Shown here in pieces: positions 25,098 to 38,527 of a stretch of 64,000 bases of DNA. The DNA is taken from NCBI RefSeq assembly GCF_021018895.1, contig NC_079381.1:7714001-7778000 (forward strand), given 5' to 3'. The notes beneath the pieces are model-generated. The model saw only the letters and a program-made list of their open reading frames with translations, was not told where the DNA came from and ran no database searches. Made by a program: the position numbers and the translations under genes. Numbering within the stretch: position 1 is the first letter of the stretch; every line of letters begins with the position of its first letter. This DNA comes from Seriola aureovittata (taxonomy: Eukaryota; Chordata; Actinopteri; Carangiformes; Carangidae).

Positions 25098-27725
25098 ACT
25101 TGTGTATTCACAAGGGAGAGCATGGACACTGTTTACCCACCACCCACTGCCACAAACGTCAGGGGTTCTTTGATGGTATAGTGGCGTGTGAGGAGCATTT
25201 ACACTTCTGTAGATAGATGAGCTCAGCGGCTTTCAGGCTGTTTTAATTAAGGAATCCACATTTCTCAAATCATGCTTTCCCACACTGAATGAGTAACACT
25301 TGCTAACTGCTGACTCAATACAGCTTCTTTCTTTTCTCCTGGTGCATAAGGGAACTTTTGAACATTTTGAATTTTTGGGCCCATTTTCATCTGACTGTAT
25401 GACCCCCTATGGAGTCAAATACATATTGACATTAAACCAGGCTGAGATAAATCCAGCTGGAGGTGGGATAGGGTAACCAGAGCACAGGGTCTTCAGTGTT
25501 TTCAGCTTGGGGCTAAAATTTTAACATTTAACCTTTCCACTTTAGACATGAAGAAATATTGTTGCTCTTTATTGGGAAATTTCTCAGAAACAGGGCTGCA
25601 GTTCACTTGGTGTCCTGACCTTGGGTTTATTGAACCACAGCCAGTTTTTATTGCTTATAGATATTTCTTAATTCAGTCGTTCTTAGCCATTTGTTAAAAT
25701 CACTTCAGGAATGTGCAAACAGCACATTAAAGACTGAAAGAAAATCAAATCTGAAGTGATACCTTACCTTTATAGTTACGACATGAGGGGATAAGTGAGA
25801 GATAGAAGAGAAGAGATGACAGGGAGAGACCGAGACACAAAAACTGTGTGGAAAAAATCAAAATGCTGCCTCCTGATGACTGCCTTCACATACAAAAGCA
25901 ATCTGCAAGAGGCTGCACTGCTGTTAAATTTAATGAACTATATTTTACTTCATGTGCAGTCTTCCAAACTCTCCTGTATCTTTAGATTTAGCCATTTGTC
26001 ACCATGGATATGACACACCAGCTCTCCAGTTATGGGGACGGGATAGTTCTCAGGAGCTCGGTGGTTTCCTTAGAAACAAGACGGGCAATCAGTCCATAAT
26101 GTTCTGATTGATAGATTTCATCCAAAAGTTAATCCACAACTACTGAGATGCTGAAAGGAAAGTTAAAAGGGATAAGCTGATGCTTCTGACCTCCAGCCTT
26201 CGCGGTAAACTAAACAAAACTCCCACAGCAAAGACTTATCGTCTCCCATGAAGATGACTGTTTTATGTTTCCCTGCATGAGCTCTGACATCCGTCAAAAG
26301 AGAGAGTCCTTGAAACATCTGTGTTGTGATTACTGACAGCGCAATTTCTCCTCCCCCTCGTCTAAGGACCCGCATTCCACCCATTCTTACTCCCAACGTC
26401 CACACTGCTCCCACATTCAAGCAGGTAGCAGAGTCACATTTTGTGAGCTATCAAATTCCTTTCATGTGCATGTGAACAGGGAAAAGATTCAAGCAAAAGT
26501 CCTGCCCGTTCAAACAGCGCAAAGAATATTAAAGATACAGAAAACATCTGTATTATCACCAACATTATCGCTTTACATTTATATACATGCTTATTTGTGG
26601 GGCTTCGCAGTCAAAGCACTTCTCTTTGCAGTATTGTTCCTCGGTTCCTGCAGATCATGTGTCTGTAGACCACAGACCACTACCTCTTCTTCAACTAAAG
26701 AACTGACGTCTTAAAAAATTAAAAAAAAAATAACGTTGCACCACAATGCATGTGTCCCTCATGAACCTCTGCTGCTGATCATACTTTTGGTTTGCAGCGA
26801 GTAGCGTCTGGAGTCACGCACAAAGTGGTCAGTCGCCAGTGTGCCAGAAAGCTATACACTTGAATTACAATCAGTGATAGCCGGATCCTAAAAGCCTACC
26901 TGTCTGTAACTGTCCCCCTGACGCCTTATTATGTTTTTTGTTCTGTGCTATCATATACCTCTGGGTAGTCGACAGCAACTATTGTGAAGGTCTGGAAGGT
27001 CCACACTTGCCCTCTTTAGACTGAACAGAGGAGGAAAAAGATAAAGTGCTGTGAAAAATCAATTTGTTTAAAACTGTGAGTACAACATGAGCTACCCACA
27101 GGGCTTCAAATCCACTGGAATCAATTAAAAAGAAAAAAGAAAAAAAGATGGAGACCTCCTCTGCTCACATTGCCTTCTTTGTGATCACTGCCCAAAGAGA
27201 CCAGAGCAGACATTGTTGAACCAGGAGACTGAAAAGTATTACATAGTAAAACATTCTGCATGTACCTATTGAAATATGGCTCTGTGGTCATTTCTGTTTT
27301 GGTCGAGGAAGTCTTTCTTCACAAAGTGTTTCCTGATAGCAATGATACAGAAAGGTGCTGTTATACAAAAATAGGGTGTAGCCTATATGCAAAGAACATC
27401 ATGGCACGAAAGGGAGCGGAGCTTCTGCCGCCACCTCATCCGGTGTTGCTCTATCAGCGCAGTTCGGATGTACAGGCGTATATCATGCCCACTTGCTGCT
27501 GATCCATTTGAGGTTTCCTGTATGCTTGACATGATTTGACATAAAGTTCACATAGTGTATATTAGCTGTGTGTTCTGCGCAAGCATGAGATGCAAATATT
27601 CTCTTAAAACCCTCCTGTGAGTCATTTAACTGTCAGCTAATGTATACATAAACTGTGGGCTTTTTTTTTACAGGAAACTGCCCATATCAGTTTGACAACA
27701 CTACTGTCATTATGTGTGCGTCTCA

Positions 27726-27930
27726 GGGCGTTTTCACACCTAAAGTTTGTTTACTCTGGTCTGATTCAGACGATGCATTTGTAAACTTGTAGCATTTACC
27801 CCCTCGGTTTTGGTTTGCTTTCACACTGAGAAAAGATTCAAGCCAACCAAAAGGCCTCATTACAAACGAGAGAATGAGAGAGAACCTTCAATCTGATAAG
27901 TTATTGGTCAGATTGTCTGGCTAGAAGGAA
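27726..27930. mobile_element. Probable teleost interspersed repeat fragment
   Basis: CAGGGCGTTTTCACACCTAA, CTGGTCTGATTCAGACGATG and GGTTTGCTTTCACACTGAG form a pattern common to a fish repeat with CACACC-type ends. No ends can be confirmed. Confidence 0.4.
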
Positions 27931-29456
27931 CGAAAGCAGAGGAAGAAAGAGAAAAGCAGACAGGCAGATACTGTTTCGGAAGTCTGTGAATGCTAGTCGA
28001 CCACCATTTCCTCATGCAGACTCATGCCCACTGTCCACAATCATTAAAGTGTATATACGGCTGCACTGTTTGCCTTGCAGTAGCTGCCAGTGCAGTCCAA
28101 TCCTGTAGCACCGTAGACACATCTCTTGGTGTAAAAAAAAAAAAAAAAAAAAAAACTCTACTTTGTAGAATGGTGACAGGTTTGTTCAGTTAAAATGATC
28201 AAAGAAAACTTATGTATAGTGTCTTTCCTGTAAGCGTCCCAGGGATTCTGTTACCAAAAATTATCCAAATTGTCACATCTTAAAAGAAGATAAAAAACAA
28301 TATAAAATTATAGCCTAAACCCATGTATGTTAGACAACAGGATGTTGGTCAGAGTAACCAAACGGGCATATCAGCTGATGGTCACACTGTGAGCGAAGCA
28401 TCTATGAACCACATGCAGTCAGAGCGGCCGCGATGTTTGAAATTTTTTGAGAGCACAAGACACACACAGCCTCAGTGATGCAATATCAGACACTTGTGAT
28501 TGGCGGGCGCTGGGTCGCATCAGCTGGTGAACCCCCCACCACCACCACCCCATCCCCCCACCCCCTTCACTTCATGCTTCCATGCTGCCCTCCCATTTAT
28601 TTCCGTCCTTGCAAAATCACTTTCTTCCTCTAGTTTTAATTATGGTGTGTGTGTATGTGTGTGTGTGGAAGGACAGAAAGAGGAACGAAAATCTGCAAGA
28701 GTGAGGAAATTTTTCTCTACCCAGCAAAAATCCAGAATATCTGTGAATACTGTATCTGACACGCACTGCAGGTCAGAACATAGTAACAGCACATAGCTTG
28801 TCAGATGCTAAAACCTAAAGTAAAGCGTACTATACCTGCATAAAAGCACCTGTCGATGCTGACACTTGACAGTACTCTGTGTCCCATCTTCAGATTCCTG
28901 TCGCAGTTTCAGTGATACTTGCTGACTCATCTGTACTGAGCGTGCCCTGATCTCTGTAAGTGTTTGGACAGTGACGCACGCTTTTGATTTGAAGTGAAAC
29001 AATAACAATGAGATTGCGTTGCTGACATGCTACTTTAATTTGAGGATATTTATATGCACAGATGTGCTGTTAAGGCCACATTTTGTGCACATGTCTATAG
29101 AGTTCAAAAGAGCGTTTTCTGCTGCTTGTTAAAAAGACGGCATTTATGGAAAATGGCGCATTCTTCCAGCAAGAGGGAGGCAGAATATTCTGTTGTAAAT
29201 ATTAGTTAAATAGCGATGTTGTTACTTTAAAAAAAAAAAAAACAACTCTTTTGGTAGAGGGCATCTCAATGTAAGGAAGTATTTAATTTGTTGCTTCAGT
29301 CATATAATACACTGGACAAGCTTTGAGCCATTAAAAGTAAGCAGGAGGCTGTAGGGAAACAGAAACAGAAAGGTACCTTTGAAACCCTTAAAGAAGAGTG
29401 CACACAACCTCAGACTGGGACGAATGTTTACCTTTCATCACAACAACAAAAAAAAA

Positions 29457-29790
29457 AAAAAAAACTGAAGCGTACAGCCAAGAAGAGGCTTGAATGGGTT
29501 GGGGTAAGTCCTTGAATGGCCCGACCAAAGCCCGGACTTGAACCAGAGGAGACCAGAGGAGGGCGGTTCACAGAGCATTCAGTCTCACTGAGTTTGAGAG
29601 AGGGTCTGCCAGGAAGAACAGGAGAAACTACCCGAATGCACAAAGCCTATAGAAGACTAATTTGCTGCCAGAAGGTACTTCAACAAAGTACTGAATAAAA
29701 GCTCTGAGTACTTGTGTAAACCAGAGATTTCCGTTTTTGATTGTTGATAAATTTAATTTAATCCATTTTAAACTAATTATATAGCATATT
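29457..29790 (+). pseudogene. Tc1/mariner-like transposase 3' fragment
   Basis: Decayed C-terminal end of a Tc1-like transposase. The DNA keeps the order ACAGCCAAGAAGAGGCTTGA, GAATGGCCCGACCAAAGCCC, GGACTTGAACCAGAG, then TGCTGCCAGAAGGTACTTCA, ACAAAGTACTGAATAAAAGC and GAGTACTTGTGTAAACCAGA. This is the end of the transposase (DDE region through stop) and the start of the 3' untranslated region in this family. Frameshifts and stops are present and the 5' half is missing, so it cannot encode an active enzyme. Confidence 0.7.
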
Positions 29791-29829
29791 AAGCATTTCT
29801 TATAATTATTTATAAAAGGCATGTCTTCT

Positions 29830-29965
29830 TTTTGTCTTCAGTCTGGCCTCCAGCTGGTGAAACATGCTAGGTGGGAATGGGGTCAGGTGACTGGGTTGGC
29901 CGGTCAAGAACATTCCAGTGCCTGGCCATAAAAGCCCCATGGTTGTTTTGTCCGTGTGTTAAAGG
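29830..29965. mobile_element. Interspersed repeat fragment adjoining the Tc1 remnant
   Basis: GGGGTCAGGTGACTGGGTTG, GTCAAGAACATTCCAGTGCC and AAGCCCCATGGTTGTTTTG resemble a recurrent fish repeat, but the class is unknown. Confidence 0.4.
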
Positions 29966-30835
29966 GCCACAAGTACACTGGTCACCCGTTACGGTTCTGG
30001 AGACCCTCAACCTTAAATTTAACTTCACAATCAGTGATTGATTTCGAATGCAATGTGCTGAAGTAGAACCAGATATGTGCCACGTTCCACACGCGCCCCT
30101 GTTTTTTACAACACTAACTAGCTGTGTCCTTGGCTTTGCTATTTGCACATTCAAGGGTTTTAGATTATGCACAATGACGCATTTGCAACATTGTGATGTT
30201 TTTTTTTTTTTTCCTGCTGCTTTAAATACCTCTATGAAGTCTTGTGCATATTGTACACACCATCTGTCATATCACATGCAAGCATTTCTTTTCATTCAGA
30301 GCACAGAGTTAGTGATTTTGACAAGTATTCAGTGATGAATTAGCTTTCTGAGTCAAACCCTGAAATCTCTGCGGGCCGCACTGACGCAACTCCATATTGC
30401 ATCTGAACTGCGGTGATGTAATCTGTGGGATATTGCCTCCAATAGTGTGATTTCATTACAGGATGGCTGAACACACCCAACAATAAACTGCAGAGAAACA
30501 TGACACAGATGGCAGAGACTGATTATGTGGATCCAGTCTTTGTTAAATAGTTGGTTATCATTAAAAATACACTAAAGTAATGGCCACATACTGAAAAAGT
30601 TCCCCCAGTTCCTCTTGTTTTTGCGTCATCTTGTGGTGTGGGAGGCCTTCGTTTGTAAAAGAAAAACAGCAACATTTCACACAGGTACTCTTCCAGTTAT
30701 GATTTTCAGTTCCTTGGTTTCAGGTCATTCATTTTTCATTTTGAGGATGTACTATTTTTACGTGTGTTAGTATACGCCTGCATGTTCAAGTGTCAGTTTT
30801 CATAAAGTAATTCCCTTTAACACTATGAACACACT

Positions 30836-31189
30836 CAGACCCGGCCCAAAGCTTAAGCAAATTAAGCACCTGCTTACGGCCTCCGTGGCCACCGGAGGGC
30901 CCTCGGGCGCACAGAAAAAGTCCCACAAGAGAACTTGAAGTGGTTTTTCTTTTCTTTGTGATATATCAATGACAATCATACAAAAAGGCTATTACTTAGT
31001 ATTATCAATTCCCACCCTAATACTCAGCTACAACTAATAAGATGAATAATGGGTGTGTTAGATTTACAATAGGTGTGCGAATGATCAAGCATTAACAATA
31101 GTTAATAGTATTGGTGGCGACAAGGCGGTGGCAGTGGTCCCTCAAACCAAATTCTGCTCAGAGCCCCATACAGGCTTGGGCCGGCCCTG
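30836..31189. mobile_element. Nonautonomous hAT element, Zaphod-like ends
   Basis: The left end is CAGACCCGGCCCAAAGC. The right end, reverse-complemented, is CAGGGCCGGCCCAAGCC. The inner left part, CTTACGGCCTCCGTGGCCAC, also fits. CAGGGCCGGCCC is the terminal signature I associate with the vertebrate Zaphod group of hAT transposons. The 354-bp interior has no transposase, so it is a deletion derivative. An 8-bp target duplication is not apparent, which suggests age or an imprecise boundary. Confidence 0.65.
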
Positions 31190-32473
31190 ATCATGCACTG
31201 TCTTCATTCGTTTTACATGCAACAGCTGATGCGTCTCTAAAATGCCCTGGACACACTTTTGGTGCGGCGCCCTTCTTCGCCCTGAAATTCCACTGAGAGA
31301 AGTGGTGAAAACCAGACACAATGATCACTCCCTTTTACAGGGGACCAGCATATACACCACGGTTTGACTGACCGTGTGTTTATGTGTTGCCCAAAGTGAA
31401 AATAGAGCACGAGATACAAATAAAACTGGGAGGAACTCATTAAAACATTCCTGTACGCCACCGCTAGTTGTCAAAATCTGCACGAATGCCACTAAGTTTA
31501 GGTGTGAAGTCGCGTACATGTGCGCACTTGTGTTTGTGGTGCACGGCTTAATGCAGCTCTAAATGCTTCGATTCGTGGTTATATATGTATTTTTTTCTTG
31601 TTTCTGGCATTTGGCCTGAAAACCTGCTGCACCAAAGCATGTGGAACAGATCACAGCTGAAAGACCTTAAAGCAAAGAAGCTTATTAGGGGGACGTTTAC
31701 GAAATGAAAGAGTATGTTACACACTCCTCCGCAGATAATAACCCATGAGCTGGATTTCAGTTGTCACTCAGCTCTCCAGCGCCATGATCCCTGGAGGAAT
31801 TTATAGCCAAATTAAAACGGCTTTTATATGTTATTTATGATTCTGGCTGTTATTCTGAAATAAAACATTGCTTCCAGTGGCTTTGGACTAACCAGAAGCC
31901 ACTGTGAAAGCCACTCAGCCCTGTCTCCACAGAGCTGTGTGTAATTTAGCAGCAACAAGTTAACTCCTTCTCCCCAGGGAATAAACATTTTTTTTTGTCA
32001 GTGGACGTCCAAAGAGTAAAAGCTCCAGAAGCGCTTCTGTTGCGATGAAATGCTTTCTGCTTAAAGCTCCTGTTTTGTGGTTTTTCCTTCATTGGAACAT
32101 TTGAAATGCATTACTCTTTTTTATCGTCACCATCGCTTGACGGTGACTATGTCTTTGGCTACAGTAATTTTCTGGACAGATTCCTCTGATACCCTATTCT
32201 ATCAAAGTTAATGACGGAACATGTGTCAGCTTGGGGCCTCATATGCTGCGACTGAAGTGCTTAAGTGTTTGGAGGGGTATCATCCACTGACGAGCCGTGA
32301 ATCAGCCCGTCACGGCTACAGTCACACATGACTCAACACCACCTCTCAATCCAACCCTTGTCCCGGGCTCTGCCGGTCCGCAGCAACTGTTTGAGAGTAT
32401 GTGCGAGTGTGAGGGTGTGTGTGGTTCATGTGCGCCTGCCCATGATGTTAAAGAGAAAGTTAGAGAATGAAAG

Positions 32474-32474
<1 letters not shown>

Positions 32475-32545
<71 letters not shown>

Positions 32546-32549
32546 TGTC
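32475..32549. repeat. (GT)n microsatellite
   Basis: About 37 GT units with one AT and one CT interruption near the right end. Confidence 0.95.
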
Positions 32550-32639
32550 TGTGAGACAGAGTGTTTGTGTGTATTCCGGGTTGTAGAAGTCCTGTTTCTC
32601 TGCTTTCTGGGGTGGGAGTACGGAAACAATGGGCACATT

Positions 32640-33090
32640 GTGTGGGGAGCTGGCAGAGAGAGGAGACGGGGGAGGTGGTGGAGAAGGAGGAGGTGGGGTG
32701 AGGTGGGGAGGAGAGGAGAGGAGGAGATGGGAGGGGAATGCTGAGGAAAAGGGAGATGACAGAAGATGAGGGAGGGAGAGAACATGTGGAATGAAGTTGG
32801 GGTGAGAGGAGTTAAAGAGCAGGAGGAATGGAAGGAAGGATGGGTCAGTGTGGAGAGGAGTTAAGGGGAGAGGAAAGGAGAGGAGAGGAAATGGGGAAGA
32901 CAGAAGAAGGTGAGGAGGAGAGGTAAGAGAAAGAAGAGAAGAGAGATCAGATGAAAACATGAGAGGAAAGGAGGGAATGGAGAAAAAAGTTGTTGGTGGG
33001 GAAAAAAGTTTAGGATGCAAGGAAGCGATGTGGAGGGAGAGAGGAGCAATAAATCAGGAGAAAAGGAGCAGAAAGTAGGGAAGGTTATTG
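32640..33090 (+). repeat. Long purine-rich tract with G-runs
   Basis: About 450 bases in which the + (sense) strand is nearly all A/G (GGAGGA, GAGAGGA, GGGAGG). Several GGGG runs at 32666-32740 (for example GAGGTGGGGTGAGGTGGGG) could support a G-quadruplex. The reverse strand gives spurious Pro/Ser-rich ORFs. Confidence 0.8.
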
Positions 33091-33105
33091 GCTGGAAAGG
33101 ATATA

Positions 33106-33108
<3 letters not shown>

Positions 33109-33145
<37 letters not shown>
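33109..33145. repeat. (TA)18 microsatellite
   Basis: Uninterrupted TA run directly following the purine tract. Confidence 0.97.
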
Positions 33146-33147
<2 letters not shown>

Positions 33148-34793
33148 GAGGAGAGGAGAGGTGGAAGAAGTGTGGAAAGTTAAAAGTCTTCCCCGCTTCA
33201 CTAGTAATACATAAGATATCCACATTCCCACAACAGTGCCAAGTGGGAATTTGTGGATCAGTCTCACGTTCAAAATTGAAATCTTCGAATACGCTGCAAC
33301 AGAACAGACGCAGAGTAAGTCTGGCTTTTTTTAAACCAATATGAGGTGATAGCCCTGACACCTCCGAACAAATGGAAAACCTTGATCCAGGACATCCATC
33401 AAAAATGACTGGACATTTCAGTCACCCAGTGGTTCATAAACCATGTTATGGGATGATGTAATGGGATGGGATGGCCAGATGATGTAATAAGCAAAGATGC
33501 TAAATATTAGCTAACTAATCTGAAGTATGGGCCTAAATCAGGCTAGTTTCACAGTAAAGCAGAGTCTACAGACCGTTACAGGGAACAGACTTCCACTTTC
33601 ATGTTTCCTGCATCGCTCGTAACTCATTCATCAAAAGTGCGGTTTTGAAAAATGCTGCACAGCACAACTCTGCAATATGGTTGATTTATTTTATATACTG
33701 AAAATATTTATACGCCTTTAAAAGTCACGATCATGCCCCAGATGTGTGCAATGGAATCGTTCTTCAGTATGATAATGTATGTATAAGAAGCTCTTAGAAG
33801 CTTTGGGATGTTTTGAAATCTTTAAAGCTAGAGCCAAGAATATACCCCGTGATGCCATGCTGATGAACTGCAACTGAACTCCATTTCTTGGATAATAAAA
33901 CATTAGAAATTTTTTTGTCTGTACTTAACAATCCAGCTGACCTTCATGTGGTTTTTTTTTTTTTTTCCTTTTTTCTGGGCTCCCAAAGCCAGAAGATGTA
34001 TTGTTTTCTCCATAAAAAGAGAAAATCCTAGATTCATCATGACAATTCCCTGCGAAACTGCACACCAGTGTGATCGCCTCGAGCTCTTTCATGTAGCAGA
34101 GAATACACGTGTGAAACTAAAATAATTCTATCCAGACTTTAACACACGACTGAGTTGTGGAGAGTCGGTGTCTTATCAGTTCCAGAGACGCGGGAGGGAA
34201 AACTGTCTTTGAAAAATGATGAAGAATGTGGTCAAACTCATCTTTTAACTATCTGTCTTTTTGTGGAATATACATCATTATAGACTCCCAGATCAGGGAA
34301 TGACCAGACATCTGCCTGACACATTTACAGTGTTCACTAAAACAGACTAAACTCTCTCTCTCAGTTTTGGAATAACATGTCAACACTGAAATTCAGTGTT
34401 ATTCCCCCTAAAGCGTTATTCCTTTCAGGTCTGTATTAACAACCAGAAAGGTGAATGATGAATGGTTCAGAGACGGGGAACAGACTCTGCTTTGTTGAAG
34501 TTTATCTAACTTCTGTTCTGGCATTGACATGACTGGAGTCAGCCTGTCTCAGTAGGTGTTAGACCCATGTAAGACAACACAAAGGACATTCAGACCCACA
34601 GTACATTCACTCTTTCTGAAAACAAGTAGCATTTATCTTTAATTTATGTCTTAAAGTGATGATATTTATACAGGAAATGAAAAAGAAAATCAAAAAGGTT
34701 TAAGGGGAACCCATGTTATGATAGCTGGAGAGGCAGGGTGTGGTCTGCTGCTGATCTTAGATTAACACTAGATAGAAGCATTTCCTGATCTGA

Positions 34794-34828
34794 CCCCCCC
34801 CCCCCACACACACACACACACACACACA
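34794..34828. repeat. (C)n(CA)n compound repeat
   Basis: Twelve C followed by about 11 CA units. Confidence 0.9.
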
Positions 34829-35533
34829 TTTTATGATGTGACATAATGGTTGAAATTTGATTATGTTAAAGCACTTGACACTTAAATACTTATGGGTTAG
34901 AGAAGCATCGTGGTTTGGGTTAAATTTACCTCTTCGTTAAGGTTAGGGGCCGTTTGTCGTCATGGTTACAGTGATACCCATATGATTACGGTCAGGGAAT
35001 GACTGCAGGTGAAATAAGGAAGGGAACATGCCTCCCTCCCCCCTGCTAAAGTCAGATATTATGTTTTTCTGACCCCTGAATCGCCCCCGACCCTCTTCAA
35101 TAATGTTTCCTCTTTTAAAGGGGCCTTGTCACTTCGACGTAAACGTGCTGTGCGTTGTTTCCTCTTTCTTTGGAGGACAGTCCTCAGATATTTGCTGCTC
35201 TTGTCCATCCGTTTGTCCATGACATGAACCTTTCCATTTTGGGCACTCCAGCTCTCTTAAATTCAAAATGTCAACGATATTTTTTCTTTTTTTCACCTCA
35301 TCTTCAGAATTGCTTTTTTTTTTTTTTTTTTTATCAACATGCATCGTGAGGTGCAAACGATTGCTGCGTTTTCAAGCAGCTGGTGTTGTTGTTGAGTCTC
35401 AGTTTCAACAGCTGAGGGGCTGTAGGAAGATCTCATTGTGTAAGGGTGTGTCATTTCATGTTTATTTAGCTCATTTGCCAACAACTCTTAAAGTGTCTAT
35501 GAATGTAACAGTGAGAGAAACACTACAATAATC

Positions 35534-35534
<1 letters not shown>

Positions 35535-35600
<66 letters not shown>
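35535..35600. repeat. (GT)33 microsatellite
   Basis: Uninterrupted GT tract. Confidence 0.97.
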
Positions 35601-35602
<2 letters not shown>

Positions 35603-36092
35603 ATGAGCTGTATGTTATGAACATACGGATGCAGCCCTGGTGCTGATGCTTGAGTTATGACCTCATTTGTATGGATTCCAGGGTGGTCCTTTCATAGCCT
35701 GTTAGACACTTCCACACACACATACATACACCCACACACACACACAGAAAACACACTTTCTCCTCCCTCTCCGCACAGCCAGACTTTGTCACACATTAAT
35801 AACAAGCATGAAGAGAGTGTGTGGACACACACTCAGGCACAGCGAGCATTTTGTTCTCTGTCTTTAACACCCAGGGTTCGAGACGTTGACAACACACACT
35901 CCCGAACTTTCCCACTCACACAGACACACTGAAATGCTTCAACAAAGTAGTAACTCAAACTTTTTCTGGTGTAGCACAGATACACACACCCAGGTGCGGG
36001 AACACAGAAATCTAAAATCCCCTCTTTCTGTGTCCTCTCTCTTGCTCAATCTTTCCCTTTTTATGAGACCCACCCACCGCCTGTCGGGAGCA

Positions 36093-36117
36093 AACACACA
36101 CACACACACACACACAA
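36093..36117. repeat. (CA)n tract
   Basis: About 12 CA units. Confidence 0.9.
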
Positions 36118-36404
36118 TGACAGGATCTCCGTCTGCAGGCTCCGAGGGTCTGATGAAAGTGTTGGGAATGTGTACTGAGAGGCCACTGACACTTCCTCCA
36201 CTTTCTAGTACTGACGACTCGCCTCAGGCATCTAATGCGGCGGTGAGTGCTCCCTCCAGACGTTTAATGGTCATAAAACTCAGATGACATGAATGGATGG
36301 GCTTTCATCTGCTGTAGTAGTTGTCGTAGCGGCGGGCCCCTCACTCAGCTGCTCCCTTCACTGCCTCTAATGTCCCACTAATTAAAAGCCTCAAAATGAC
36401 GCGC

Positions 36405-36515
36405 AGGTTGGATGATGTCCTCAGTCGTCCAGGTCATGGTTTTTCTAAGTGCGAAACGAAGGCCACTGGACTTGGTTGAGGTTTTCTTGAAGACTTTTCA
36501 GCTCACATTCAAAAG
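36405..36515. mobile_element. Fragment of a recurrent teleost repeat
   Basis: GGATGATGTCCTCAGTCGTC, CAGGTCATGG and TTGAGGTTTTCTTGAAGACT followed by TTTCAGCTCACATTC resemble the reverse complement of the element type at 13013-13358 (TTGAAGACGTTTCACCTCTCATCC). It is a likely diverged relative in opposite orientation. Confidence 0.45.
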
Positions 36516-36800
36516 TCCCAGGCTACGACCACACAAGTACATTGTAGTTTTAAAACGCACATCTCTTTTGTCACGTTTACGTCTGGCGTCCGCACTACTC
36601 CAGAGCTTTGGGGTGCCTAAAACGGAGACTTTTGGAAACGCTGCTGACCCCCTTTTAGTTTGAAAACTCTGGCATTGTGTTGTAGTCTAGACGGGCAAAA
36701 ACCTTTGGAGACCTTTGGAAACAATGACATCCTCGGTCGCTCCCTGGTTGGGTCGTATCAGCCTCGACTACCAGTGGTGAATGGCAACATGGATAACAAA
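36516..36800. mobile_element. Possible interspersed repeat
   Basis: GGCTACGACCACACAAGTAC, GTTTAAAACGCACATC-like sequence, GAGTTTGAAAACTCTGG-like sequence and GTTGTAGTCTAGACGGGCAA suggest a common fish repeat with 'AAAACG' motifs. Ends are not defined. Confidence 0.35.
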
Positions 36801-38527
36801 TTACAAGCATTACTGACCTTGTTGTCTTTGCTGTAGCAGCTGTTGTGTGAGTTAAATTCTGCATTTTAACCCAACAGCTGTCATTGCTGTTCCTCATTCG
36901 TATTGTACGAAACATTGGGCACGATCGTACTAATGCAGAGAAAACATCAATCTGCTTCCTGTTTACACCGGCTCGCACATGCCCAGCGTATGTGTATGAT
37001 CATGTATGTATGCGTTTTCAGGTGTGTTAGTGTGGACGGAGATGCTTTACTGTGCATCATCATAAATTATTCTGGACCTCGCTTCATGCACTGATTTGTT
37101 CCAAGTTTCTTCTGAAGTTGCTGTGAGATGACTCTTCAGCAGTCTGGCTCAGACAAATCAAGTGGGTATTTCCAAAGTTACAGTCTTGTTAGTAAAGAGT
37201 TCCTTCTTTGTGTCTCATATTAACTTCAGATAAACTTTGGGTTGCTACTGTCGAGTTTGTCCCCCATCACTTCCTTTGGAAGCACTGTAGGACATGATCT
37301 CTGACGGGGCAATAAATACAAGAGCAATGATTACAGCAAACAAAACCTGTTTTCAAAGTACATACAGTGTGAGCACTTCTATTCTACTGTTCAGAGAGAG
37401 ACTTGAAAAATTGTGAACATGTTTTGGAATGAGGCTTAATAATTTGAGTGGTTAAAATGATGGACTCAGGTCCTAAGTCAAATATAAACAAATGGTAAAA
37501 CGTGTAATGGAAAAATATGGCCCTATTATAATGATTACTGGCCAGCGGCTGTTTCGTAGAAATCAATCTGGTAGATACATCTGGCTTGTCTGAAGCAGTA
37601 TAGTATTAGCAATGATTCAATATAGCTAATACAATGTACCACTGCTATTTCAGTGAATGAAATAACATTTTACAGCCACTCCAAGCAAACACGGCTGCAG
37701 ATGGAGCACCATATCTGCCCCCCTCAGGAAATTGAAGATATAAACAGAGTCCAGAAAACCGTTTATTTAATTGATTAAGGTTTCCTTTATGCTATCACTG
37801 GGTTAATACACACCCGTTTTGGCTGAGGAATATAAGGGTCTGGCACCCTGCCAACACTGAGAGCCAGCCTGCTGTATAGTTGATGGGCACTGTAGTTGCT
37901 TTTGGCTTGGATTAAGATTAAAAATGGGCTAAATATAGAATTTATAGCACAGTGTGCTATGGAACAAAAGCCCAGTGAGGAACTAAATTATGGGTTATAG
38001 CTATCCGCAAAACTAACCCTCTGCATTATGTAACATGTCTCGTAAATTACAGCTATCAAAACAGTATATTACCAATGAGATTTAGTGGTCCTTTGCAGTT
38101 GGGGTGCAGGAGTTGAAAAATATTTTTTGGTAATCTTCAGCTTTCATACAGTAGCTTTCAACACCGCCTCATGTCCCGGGAGGATCCCTTATTTTTCATG
38201 TGAATATTTGAGAGGTGAAGGTGGTGAACGTTTCAAATTAGTCCAAGAGGGAAAAAAAAAAAAAACTCTCTCATGTCTTCATGTTTGCAGTTTAGTTTTG
38301 GCAGAGTAGGGATTTTAACTGTGTCACAGCAGAGTTAAAAGACGGTTTAAAGGATTGGAGCAGTCATATTAGAAGGTAAATCAGAAGAAAAGGATTTCCA
38401 CAAAAACACTGGCCTTTGACCCAGAACCTCTAATACCCGTTCTTTCATTCCTCATCCCCTTCTTGTTTCTTCAGTTGCTTCCCCCCCTTCTCTCTCTTTG
38501 TCTCTAGATCACTTACTCACACACAAC

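Noticed and set aside
32118..32146. GTCACC...GGTGAC small hairpin with CGTCA/TGACG half-sites
   Set aside because: Arms are only 6 bp with a 10-base loop; expected by chance in a window of this size.
32426..33361. Overlapping minus-strand ORFs of 119-186 residues rich in Pro, Ser, Leu and Phe
   Set aside because: They are the pyrimidine complement of the purine-rich tract and the TA/GT repeats.
35657..36287. Thr/His/Ser-rich + ORFs
   Set aside because: Caused by scattered CA repeats; no splice sites or conserved motif to make them exons.
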